From: Vicia villosa
Taxonomy: Eukaryota > Streptophyta > Magnoliopsida > Fabales > Fabaceae
Length of the DNA: 64,000 bases
Direction: 5' to 3'
NCBI RefSeq assembly: GCF_029867415.1
Contig: NC_081183.1
Span: 112,691,061 to 112,755,060, forward strand
Shown here: positions 54,660-63,945 of the stretch, in pieces
How the letters are laid out: the number at the start of each line of letters is the position of its first letter
Numbering within the stretch: the stretch's first letter is position 1
Notes under the pieces: model-generated
Told to the model about the DNA's origin: nothing
Database searches by the model: none
Seen by the model: only the letters and a program-made list of their open reading frames with translations
Position numbers and translations under genes: made by a program

Positions 54660-57362
54660 TATCAAAGGGCCATGACTACACTTTTCCATGATATGATGCA
54701 TAAGGAAGTGGAAGTCTATGTGGACGACATGATTGCCAAATCAGAAAATGAAGAAGATCACATACAGAATCTGACAAAGTTATTTCAACGCTTACGGAAG
54801 TTTCAGCTTCTCCTGAACCCCAACAAGTGCACCTTTGGTGTCTACTCAGGAAAACTCCTTGGTTTCATTGTCAGCAAACGAGGAATTGAAGTAGATCCAG
54901 ACAAAGTCAAGGCAATTCAAGAAATGCCTTCGCCCAGAACCGAGAAACAAGTTAGAGGATTTCTTGGACGTCTGAATTACATCTCGAGATTCATATATCT
55001 CATGACTGCAACTTGCGCTCCTATTTTCAAACTTCTACGGAAAAATCAAAGTTGCGTCTGGACAGACGATTGTCAGAAAGCGTTCGACAGCATTAAGGAA
55101 TATCTGCTCGAACCACCCATCTTGTCTCCTCCAGTGGAAGGAAGACCTTTGATAATGTACTTAACCATCTTAGAAGACTCCATGGGTTGTGTCCTTGAAC
55201 AGCAAGACGAGACAAAGAGAAAAGAGCATGCCATCTACTACCTGAGCAAGAAATTCACTGACTGTGAATCCCGCTACTCCATGCTCGAGAAGACGTGTTG
55301 TGCTTTGGCCTGGGCTGCCAAGCGTCTCCGCCAGTACATGATTCGACATACTACTTGTTTGATCTCTCCTATGGATCCAATCAAGTACATCTTTGAGAAG
55401 CCTGCTTTAACCGGGAGAATTGCCCATTGGCAGATGTTGTTATCAGAATATGACATTGAGTATCACGCACAGAAAGCCGTGAAAGGAAGCGTTCTAGCTG
55501 AGCACCTGGCTCACCACCCACTCAATGGTCATGAATCAACCAGTTTCGACTTTCCGGACGAGGACGTCATGTACCTCAAGATGAAAGATTACGACGAGCC
55601 ACTACCAGACAAAGGACCTGAGATAGGATCCCAGTGGGGCTTAATCTTTGACGGAGCTGTCAATGCTTATGGACGAGGAATTGGGGCAATCATTGTTACA
55701 CCTCAGGGTACCCATATTCCATTTACTGCCAGATTAACTTCCAAGTGCACAAACAATGAGGCCGAATATGAAGCTTGCATCATGGGTCTCGAAGAAGCCA
55801 TGGATCTAAGAATCAAACACTTGGATGTATATGGAGATTCTGCTTTGGTCATCAATCAAATCAAAGGAGAATGGGAAACACGCCAACCAGGGCTAATTCC
55901 TTACAAAGACTACGCGAGAAGATTATTACCATTCTTCGACAGGGTAGATTTTCATCACATTCCTCGTGAAGAAAACAATTTGGCTGATGCGTTAGCCACA
56001 CTCTCTTCCATGATTCGGATAAATCATTGGAATGACATTCCTCGGATCGATGTTATGCGCCTGGATAGGCCCGCTCATGTGTTCACAGTAGAAGCAATCA
56101 TCGACGACAAACCGTGGTATCACGACATCAAGAACTTTCTTCAAAAGCAAGAGTACCCTCTTGGGACGTCAAAGAAAGATAGAAAGACTTTGAGAAAGTT
56201 AGCTTATAGATTCTTCTTGAATGAAGATGTTTTGTACAAGAGAAACTTCGACATGGTTCTGCTCAGATGTGTTGACAGAAAAGAAGCAGAAACACTCATG
56301 AGAGAAATACATGAAGGTTCCTTTGGTACTCACACCAATGGACATACCATGACAAGGAAAATACTGAGAGCAGGATATTATTGGCTGACGATGGAGTCAG
56401 ATTGCTACCAGTACGCAAAGATGTGTCACAAATGCCAGATCTACGCCGATAGAATTCATGTGCCACCATCTCTTCTCAACATACTCTCTTCCCCTTGGCC
56501 TTTCTCCATGTGGGGAATCGACATGATTGGAATGATCGAACCAAAAGCGTCCAACGGACATCGCTTCATCTTGGTAGCTATAGACTATTTCACCAAATGG
56601 GTTGAAGCAGCTTCATATGCAAACGTTACAAGACAAGTTGTCGTCAGGTTTATCAAGAATCACATCATCTGTCGCTACGGCATTCCTAGCAAGATAATCA
56701 CTGACAATGGGTCAAATTTGAATAACAAAATGATGAAGGAGCTTTGTGAAGAATTCAAGATCGAACATCACAACTCATCTCCTTACAGACCAAAGATGAA
56801 TGGAGCTGTAGAAGCAGCTAACAAAAACATCAAGAAAATCATTCAGAAGATGGTCATCACTTACAAGGATTGGCATGAAATGCTCCCGTATGCTCTTCAT
56901 GGTTACCGTACATCAGTACGTACTTCGACTGGAGCAACTCCTTTCTCCCTTGTATATGGCATGGAGGCAGTCCTACCAATAGAGGTTGAGATTCCATCAA
57001 TGAGAGTCTTGATGGAAGCAAAATTAACAGAAGCCGAGTGGTGTCAAAGCAGATTCGATGAATTGAACTTAATCGAAGAAAAGCGCATGACAGCTTTATG
57101 CCACGGACAGCTATATCAACAAAGAATGAAGAAAGCTTTCGACAAAAAGGTTCGACCTCGCACAATCAAAGAAGGCGACCTTGTACTCAAGAAGATTCAA
57201 TCTTTTCTCACAGATTCGAGAGGGAAATGGACTCCCAATTATGACGGCCCCTACGTAGTCAAGAGAGCTTTCTCAGGAGGAGCCTTAATACTCACGACTA
57301 TGGATGGAGAAGAATTCACCCGTCCTGTGAACGTCGACGCAGTCAAGAAATACTTCGCCTAA
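54660..57362 (+). CDS. Ogre-H pol (partial at 5' end): RT, RNase H, second RNase H, integrase
   Basis: Open for about 900 codons with no stop; the 5' end is lost in the gap. Counting from the ATG at 54672: RT palm with YVDD at residues 16-19 and the LGFIVSKRGIEVDPDKVKAI block; a first RNase H (YYLSKKFTDCESRYSMLEK); a second, archaeal-type RNase H (WGLIFDGAVNAYGRGIGA, about 320, NNEAEYEA, YGDSALVINQ, NLADALATL) that defines the Tat/Ogre lineage; integrase with a zinc region (H...H, then C..C in MCHKCQ), core D-D-E in GIDMIG (about 615), TDNGSN (about 677) and GAVEAANKN (about 713); C-terminus with KKYFA-stop. All integrase catalytic residues look intact. It copies the RNA genome and inserts the cDNA. 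No chromodomain is present. Confidence 0.96.
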   Translation, partial: YQRAMTTLFHDMMHKEVEVYVDDMIAKSENEEDHIQNLTKLFQRLRKFQLLLNPNKCTFGVYSGKLLGFIVSKRGIEVDPDKVKAIQEMPSPRTEKQVRGFLGRLNYISRFIYLMTATCAPIFKLLRKNQSCVWTDDCQKAFDSIKEYLLEPPILSPPVEGRPLIMYLTILEDSMGCVLEQQDETKRKEHAIYYLSKKFTDCESRYSMLEKTCCALAWAAKRLRQYMIRHTTCLISPMDPIKYIFEKPALTGRIAHWQMLLSEYDIEYHAQKAVKGSVLAEHLAHHPLNGHESTSFDFPDEDVMYLKMKDYDEPLPDKGPEIGSQWGLIFDGAVNAYGRGIGAIIVTPQGTHIPFTARLTSKCTNNEAEYEACIMGLEEAMDLRIKHLDVYGDSALVINQIKGEWETRQPGLIPYKDYARRLLPFFDRVDFHHIPREENNLADALATLSSMIRINHWNDIPRIDVMRLDRPAHVFTVEAIIDDKPWYHDIKNFLQKQEYPLGTSKKDRKTLRKLAYRFFLNEDVLYKRNFDMVLLRCVDRKEAETLMREIHEGSFGTHTNGHTMTRKILRAGYYWLTMESDCYQYAKMCHKCQIYADRIHVPPSLLNILSSPWPFSMWGIDMIGMIEPKASNGHRFILVAIDYFTKWVEAASYANVTRQVVVRFIKNHIICRYGIPSKIITDNGSNLNNKMMKELCEEFKIEHHNSSPYRPKMNGAVEAANKNIKKIIQKMVITYKDWHEMLPYALHGYRTSVRTSTGATPFSLVYGMEAVLPIEVEIPSMRVLMEAKLTEAEWCQSRFDELNLIEEKRMTALCHGQLYQQRMKKAFDKKVRPRTIKEGDLVLKKIQSFLTDSRGKWTPNYDGPYVVKRAFSGGALILTTMDGEEFTRPVNVDAVKKYFA

Positions 57363-57383
57363 ATAAACAAAAAGAACAGCTCG

Positions 57384-57538
57384 CTAAGTTGAAAACTCGC
57401 AAAGAGCGGCTTAGGCAAAAAAGAGCGTCTCGGTGAATCGAAAACCCGAAAGGGCGATTCAGGCAAAAATTAGAGACATAAAAAAAAATATATATTAATC
57501 AATCCCGGTAGACTTAAAACCCGAAAGGGGTAGTTTAC
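57384..57538 (+). other. Three-hairpin module after the Ogre-H pol stop
   Basis: Three successive stem-loops begin 22 nt after the stop: 57384-57414 (CTAAGTTG with CGGCTTAG), 57434-57461 (TGAATCG with CGATTCA) and 57508-57538 (GTAGAC with GTTTAC). Inside each is an A4 linker and an inner hairpin: CTC-GCAAA-GAG in the first, CCC-GAAA-GGG in the others. The first two are followed by GGCAAAA and the third by GCAAAA. The same three occur after the Ogre-E pol (minus strand, 54303-54442) with different but complementary stems. Role unknown. Confidence 0.7.
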
Positions 57539-58379
57539 GCAAAAGTTAGGGATATATGGAAAGTAACTGTGTTCAGGACAAACTTGATCATTCAAAATCC
57601 ATAGCGGAGTGTTCATCAGCAGTAGGTCATCTTCTACGAAGCACGAATACAGCGCAACTTGGAGTGGAAGGGAAAGATAACGGTCGTCACGTTTCATCGT
57701 AGCCCTTTTCCCGAAAATTACCAATTTCCAACTTTGTAAATACTCCATGGAATCAAGCATTTGGCTGATTACCATTCCATATATAATAATTTGAGCCTTG
57801 TGCTTTTCTTTGCAGTCTAGTCTTTTTCAGTTTCTTGAAATGCATTTTAAATTTTAAACAGTCATTTTCTTGAAACAAATGTTTTCATAAAATAAAATGA
57901 ATTTACTTGCAAAAATAAAGGTGAAATTTCTTTCTAAGGTTTACAAACAATAGGAAGAATGCAAACAGTTGCTCCGAGAACGGTTGAGACTCCGGGAACC
58001 AAGATTTCCCCATGAGGTCGCTTTGCGAACATCTCCCGATGACGGATCTTCACTTCAATTCATACTACTTACTTCGGACAGCGGACAACTGATAGCCAGA
58101 TATTCCCAAGAGAGTTCAAACTACAAGAAGAGGACATCTTCTGATCAACAAGAATTCAAGTCGTATCTTAGGATTTTCCATCCGCGACATTTCTATTCAC
58201 ATTCACTTTACATTTTATCATTGTCATAATATTCATGCATACATTACATCATAATTGCATAGCCGAATCAGGCTTTGATCCTGTGAATGCCCGAGTCATT
58301 GAGGCATGAACTCAAGTTTCCCCTGCAAGTTCCGGAGAAACTTTTTCCTTCGAGACAACAGTTCATACACAAGGATCTC
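57539..58379 (+). other. Ogre-H 3'UTR between hairpin module and tandem array
   Basis: Non-coding. Short ORFs here are not supported by any homology I can recognise. Nothing else seen. Confidence 0.5.
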
Positions 58380-59190
58380 ACCAAGCAAGTCAACAAATGG
58401 TAGTCTCCCTCAAGGAGATAGTTTGTTCACTTTTGGAATTCCTCAGCCGAGAATCTCCTGCAGAGAGACATTCGACAGTCTTCTTCAGATAAGATAGTCT
58501 GCTTCGCATTTTGGAATTCCCTACAGGTTTGGTATTTCCCCAGCAAGGTCGAGAAATGCCACTTTTTCTTCAAAGAAAATAATTCAGGAAATCTGCCAGC
58601 AGATCGACAAATGATTCCCTAGCGGAGTCAGCGAATGATGGTCTTCGTCCAGAAGATAGTTCAGATTCCCCAACAAAGTCAGCAAATGGCAGTCTCTTTC
58701 AGCAGAAGACAGTTTGCTCACTTTCTATCACAACAAAGTCAGCAAATGGCAGTCTCTTTCAGCAGAAGACAGTTTGCTCACTTTCTATCACAACAAAGTC
58801 AGCAAATGGCAGTCTCTTTCAGCAGAAGACAGTTTGCTCACTTTCTATCATAACAAAAACAGCAAATGGCAGTCTCTTTCAGCAGAAGACAGTTTGCTCA
58901 CTTTCCTTCATGACAGGGTCGACAAATGGCAGTCTTCCCCGGCAGAAGATAGTTTGTTCCCCTAGCAATTGGCAAATGGCAGTCTTTTCCCAAGAAAAGA
59001 CAGTTTGTCTGTTAAATACTCAAGAGATCGACAAATGGCAGTTTCTTCGAACAGTTTGTCTGTTTCAGGGATGTTTAGTTCCCCACAGAGTCGATGGATG
59101 GTAGTTTTCCTCTTAGGAAAACAGTTTGTTGATTCCCCAGGCACCAGTCGACGAATGGCAGTTTCCACCCCGAAAACAGTTCGTCCGCCT
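58380..59190 (+). repeat. Ogre-H 3'UTR tandem array 1 (about 60-bp hairpin unit)
   Basis: About ten to twelve copies; the four at 58676-58915 are nearly identical with an exact 60-bp period, the rest diverged. Unit core: CAAATGGCAGTCT, AGAAGACAGTTTG. Each unit folds as a two-tier hairpin with an outer stem such as AGCAAA/TTTGCT and an inner stem such as GTCTTTTC/GAAAAGAC. ORFs through it are a by-product of the period being a multiple of three. Confidence 0.93.
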
Positions 59191-59261
59191 TCAAACAAAG
59201 TCATTAGCCCCTCAAAAGAGCGCGGGTCCATATGACAATCTTTCAAAGATGCCAAGTCAAA

Positions 59262-59815
59262 AGGGAAGATGGTGAAGTTTCTTTATTACCGTCAAATGGT
59301 ATCTCATCTCCAAGTGCTGGTGAGAAGTTTGATGAGGAAACAAACCTTGAAGTTTCTTTATTACCATCAAATGGTATCTCATCTCCAAGTGCTGATGAGA
59401 AGTTTGATGAGGAAACAAACCTTTGAAGTTTCTTTATTTACCGTCAAATGGTATCTTACCTCCAAGTGCTGGTAAGAAGTTTGATGAGGAAACAAACCTT
59501 TGGAGTTTCTTTATTTACCGTCAAATGGTATCTTACCTCCAAGTGCTGGTAAGAAGTTTGATGAGGAAACAACCCTTTGAAGTTTCTTTATTTACCGTCA
59601 AATGGTATCTTACCTCCAAGTGCTGGTAAGAAGTTTGATGAGGAAACAAACCTTTGAAGTTTCTTTATTTACCATCAAATGGTATCTTACCTCCAAGTGC
59701 TGGTAAGAAGTTTGATGAGGAAACAAACCTTTGAAGTTTCTTTATTACCGTCAAATGGTATCTCATCTCCAAGTGCTGATGAGAAGTTTGATGAGGAAAC
59801 AAATCTTTGGAAATT
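59262..59815 (+). repeat. Ogre-H 3'UTR tandem array 2 (about 77-bp unit, seven copies)
   Basis: Unit words: GAAGTTTCTTTATT(T)ACCGTC, AAATGGTATCT, TCCAAGTGCT and GAGGAAACAAACCTT. Each copy has a 7-bp stem-loop around TCCAAGTGCT, either TCTTACC/GGTAAGA or TCTCATC/GATGAGA. Confidence 0.94.
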
Positions 59816-60159
59816 TTCTCTTTATCTGAGATATTGTCCAAACGCAACTAAGACCAGTTTCGAGATATGGACATCCGAAACAAGGGGGAGGTTGTTTACC
59901 TTTTTCTAAGTATCAACACTTAGTTAAAGAAGATGGATTGCGCATCCTACATTGCCATCCATTCACCAGAATCCACATCAAGTATTTCTGCAGGAGTTTG
60001 TCTCCTCATCCCCCGCCAAGTGCGACAACGGGATCAAATCATGCAAAGATTTTATCATCTCAGGAGCGCCCAAAATTCGGGCATTCTTTGATATTTAAGT
60101 CTCTTTTACGCAGGAGAAATCGAGATCTCAATCTCTCTCCCTCCAGATAAAAGAAACTT
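59816..60159 (+). other. Ogre-H 3'UTR end
   Basis: Non-coding link between array 2 and the PPT. Nothing recognised. Confidence 0.5.
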
Positions 60160-60172
60160 AAATAGGGGCATC
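60160..60172 (+). other. Ogre-H polypurine tract
   Basis: AAATAGGGGCATC immediately before TGTCATACCC. Confidence 0.88.
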
Positions 60173-61710
60173 TGTCATACCCTAATTTTTGACCCCCCTG
60201 AGATGACATATCTTCAGGATTTTCATCAAGTCAAAGTAAGTACCCAGGGCAGTCTGGCATTCAATCGAGGGTGTTCAAAGACAAGAAAACTCAGGCAAAG
60301 GATCAATCAATAGAGGGATTAGTCTCTAATACAATCATAAGACTCAAAAGCCTCATTATTACACCTATGATTGATTAAGACACCCAGTCATGTAAGTACA
60401 GGATTACTCAGATCAACAGACTAGGGTTTGGAGCCTATCAAGGACTAAAATCAGGGATCACCTTTGGGAAACCCTAAAAAGCCCCAGGAAACCATTCAAA
60501 GACATTAATCATCTTCAAATAACTCTTATGACAAGATCCACTGGACATTACACCTCAATTCAAAGTCTACACTCATCATTGTCCTCTGGTCGACAATTAG
60601 GGTTTTTGACCTAATTCACCAAGATAGTTGACTTTTAATCAGGGCATGGATCCAAAACTCAAGACATGATTCAAGAATATCTACTACCTCAATATAATCC
60701 ATTTACATCATTCATTTGAGGAGAAGATCTTGTTTCTACACAAAAGCCCAAAAATTCACTTTGTTAGGAAAAGTCAACTGTGTGGGATCATCATTGACTT
60801 TTAAGGTTTTTGGTCAAAAAATGACTTTCAAAGATCAATATCATCAATATATGGATGTCAAAGTCATTTGACCAAAGAAATTCAAAGAAATTCATCAAGG
60901 AGCAAAAAGTCGGGAATTAGGGTTTTTGAGGGCATGGTGGGAACTCAAAATTTCACCTACACAACTCAAAAAACTTCCAACATGAAAGTTGTAGATCTTG
61001 CAAAATAAAACAACATCTCACATAAGAACTTTTTTCAAAAGATCAACCATTTAAGGGTTTTGAAAATTTTGAAGTTTTAGGTCATAAACACTTAGAAAAT
61101 TTTCTAAGTGTTTTAACCTAGTTTTCATCCAACTTTGGGCTCATTTTTCACAAATTTCCCAAATGATTCTGAAGAAGACATAAACTAATGATTTGAAGTA
61201 GATGTTTAGGGCTTTCCAAATTGTGTTCAACCTTCTCCAAATTCAATTTGAGCTAAGAGTTATGCTTGTTCAAAGTTGGCCTCATGAAGTAAAATTATAG
61301 GTCATGCATCATTTTTGAACTTTGAAATTTTGTGCACATGACCTCAATTATGGATGCTACACGACCCATAACATATCTGAAACAATGCCATTCATTCATT
61401 TTCACCATGCCATAAGGATTGAAGAAGATTCTAAAAACAAGAACATGTGATTATGTAATGATTACATTTGTGAATTTATGGCAAATTGATGAATCACCCA
61501 AGGAATCTTCTCACCAACCAATTAGAGCTCATTTCTGGCTCAGAATTGTCCCATAAGATCAAGCAAAATCGAGGGCTAGGGGATTGATCAAATGGAATCA
61601 AAATTCTCATCATTGCATAAGAGATATTTGCAAACTTCCTTCATGCTTAAGAAACCAAACTTCTTTCATTAAGCAAGCTCACTCTTCTGCAACTATACTG
61701 AACCAATTGC

Positions 61711-61720
61711 CTATAAATAG
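61711..61720 (+). promoter_or_regulatory. TATA box of the Ogre-H LTR
   Basis: CTATAAATAG followed by AGGCCTCATTCTCATTC, a textbook plant TATA and start region; about 1.54 kb from the LTR start. Transcription would start near 61745. Confidence 0.8.
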
Positions 61721-62639
61721 AGGCCTCATTCTCATTCAAAAAACACACCAAAGCAACAGAATTCTTGCTTTCTCTTTTCTTTCTTCATACTTAGTTTTTT
61801 CAAAGGTCCTTTGGCAAGAAGACTCGGATTCTTCAAACCAAAGCTCTCTCTTTGAAAATAAGTATTCAAACACATTGAGGGAGGCATTTGGAGGTGATCC
61901 AAACCTCTGGAACACTGCTGGGCGTGGAGAATTATCATCTCCACCTCTCATTTGGAGCACTTGCAGTTGGAGGTCCATAGAGTAATTCAGGAGGTTTCAA
62001 GCCAAGCCAATCATCCAGGCACACTCCTCAGGTCATAGTGAAGCTAACCAGATGGCTGCAGCTCATCTGTAACTCCAAATTCAACAACCTCCATGTCTAT
62101 TTGAAGCTGAAATCGAGGGAGGTCCATAGAGCAATTCAGGAGGATTCAAGCTCCAATAAGCATTCAGTTAGCATCATTGAGTCTCAGGGAAGCTATTGAG
62201 ATCATTCATTCAAGCCCAGGTGCTCTCTATCATCCTCACGACCTCCATTTTCAGAGGTAAGTTTCTAAACCTCACCTCTTTAATTTAAGCACTCTTTGTG
62301 ATAAAGCTCGATTCTATCTTGTTCAGCATCATCAGAGGATTGAAAACCCTCTATCATCATTCATTTATCTTTCAGTATAGTCATTTAATTTGATTTTTAA
62401 AATTTAGGGTTCTTCACGATTTCTGGTAAATTAGTTAGATGTAGTTAATATAAATAGATATTAGTTACATATTTAGATTCGTGAGGAAATTTGGAGTGAA
62501 ATTCATCTTTACATCATCACGTTTGGTTGAGAAACGAGTAAGATCAGAAGTTCAAATTTGAAGAGCTTGAGGTTGAAGATGAAGATGGTGGGTGGCGCCA
62601 TTTTTGGATTCTCAGGGGAGGGTTTAAAATATATTTAAC

Positions 62640-62750
62640 TGAAAGCGTGTTTTAAACGAATACATCGTTTGCCCTAGTGGCCTCACATGCGCTCTTAGTC
62701 TCCTCATGCCTCAAGTCTGGGGTTCGAATCCCCCTCGCCCCAGACTTTTT
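62640..62750 (+). other. tRNA-like segment 1 in the Ogre-H LTR
   Basis: A perfect B-box/T-arm GGGGTTCGAATCCCC (62719-62733) lies about 65 nt after a weak A-box-like AGTGGCCTCA and is followed by CAGACTTTTTATT, a possible Pol III terminator. There is no complete acceptor stem or anticodon arm, so it is not a functional tRNA. Confidence 0.5.
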
Positions 62751-62822
62751 ATTCCTTTTATTTTTTTCATGATTTACACGTTTATCTGAAAATATAACGT
62801 GTTGGATGTGTATCACTATCAC

Positions 62823-62910
62823 CATGCGCGCGCTGGCCCAGTGGTTTGGTTTTGGGTATGTGACCTAAAGGGCGTGAGTTCAAGCCTTGGTGGAGACATT
62901 CCTAATTTTT
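62823..62910 (+). other. tRNA-like segment 2 in the Ogre-H LTR
   Basis: A-box TGGCCCAGTGG (62834-62844) and B-box GAGTTCAAGCC (62876-62886), 31 nt apart, followed by a T-run near 62905. This is the layout of a SINE head or decayed tRNA gene; no cloverleaf is complete. Confidence 0.5.
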
Positions 62911-63463
62911 TATCACTTGTCACACCTATTTTCTTCACAACTTCACACAATTAATTCACCTATCAAATTAAATCATTTTCACTTCATTTTTCGTACACCT
63001 ATTATTTAATATATCTATTTTGTGAATAGTCAAAAAAATCATAAAAATATTATTTATTTCATGAATTTTAATTAGGTTTAAAATAGTATGTTTTTAAGTG
63101 TTTTCTTAAATACTTTAAATATATATTGTCACTTTATTTTAACCTAATCACTTTGTAAATAATTTTATGATAAAACCCTAATTGTTTAGGTCTTAATTAG
63201 TTAAAAGTCTTTATTTTTACCTTAATTAAGTTGACTTTTGTCAATTTTCAAAACTGTTTTCAATCTCCGAATAAATCAAATGATTAGGGTTTTCAAACAA
63301 CAAAACCTTGTATCATTCCAAATCATTTTTCAAATTGCTTTTACACCAGTACTGTAAAGTACTGGGCCTCTAATAGAGTGTAAGTCCCAAAAACCTTCTC
63401 TTCTTAGCTTGTTTTCAAAACTGTATTTTCAAAATCTTCTTTCTGTTTTCAAAACATTCTTCT

Positions 63464-63945
63464 GGTATTTGAAGGGCATTATTCCCGGTGAAACTCTTCA
63501 GATACCTATGTGACCTTTGTCCATCTTCACTTCTTCTGTTTTCAAAAACCATTAACTGTTTATCATATATATTCAACTGTTATCAACAAAACAACAAAAT
63601 TACTGTTGAGGCTCTGTACATACTTCTCCAAAGGCCTCCACTCCATCCAGGTTAGGCTTTACAAGCTTTCAATTTACAGTCTTTATTTAAATTACTGTCA
63701 AATATAAACTGTGCATATATTAGTTTAGAACTACGTTTGAGTATAAACCATAGGACAGTTAAACTATATATATATATCCTAGGATTGAGAATGTCTTCCC
63801 GGTGAAGGCTCTTTCCTAATTAGAGATCTGTAGTTCAAACCCCCCAAGATGAATTATTCCCGGTGAAACATCTTGGCAAAAACCTTAGAATCTAAATAAT
63901 AGGACACATCCACCAAAAGAGGAATTATTCCCGGTGAAACCTCTT
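63464..63945 (+). other. Stem-loop set with constant TTCCCGGTGAA loop in the Ogre-H LTR
   Basis: Four hairpins: 63464-63506 (13-bp stem, two wobbles), 63781-63819 (AGGATTGAG with CTCTTTCCT, two mismatches), 63844-63876 (CCAAGATG/CATCTTGG) and 63917-63945 (AAGAGG/CCTCTT). The loop is AATTATTCCCGGTGAAA or nearly so in three and has TTCCCGGTGAA in all. They lie in the transcribed part of the LTR, so both ends of the genomic RNA would carry them. Function unknown. Confidence 0.7.

Noticed and set aside
58676..58960. CRISPR-like regular repeats
   Set aside because: Contiguous tandem repeats with no unique spacers, inside a plant retrotransposon 3'UTR.
58635..59104. ORFs of 60-90 codons with repetitive proteins in the Ogre-H arrays
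   Set aside because: A 60-bp period is divisible by three, so frames stay open by chance. The pattern of change follows base pairing, not codons.
61584..61985. A 133-codon ORF in the Ogre-H LTR
   Set aside because: It spans the TATA box and start region, shows no domain, and has low-complexity Ser-rich content; best explained as chance.
62700..62750. A functional tRNA gene
   Set aside because: T-arm is perfect but acceptor, D and anticodon arms cannot be completed.
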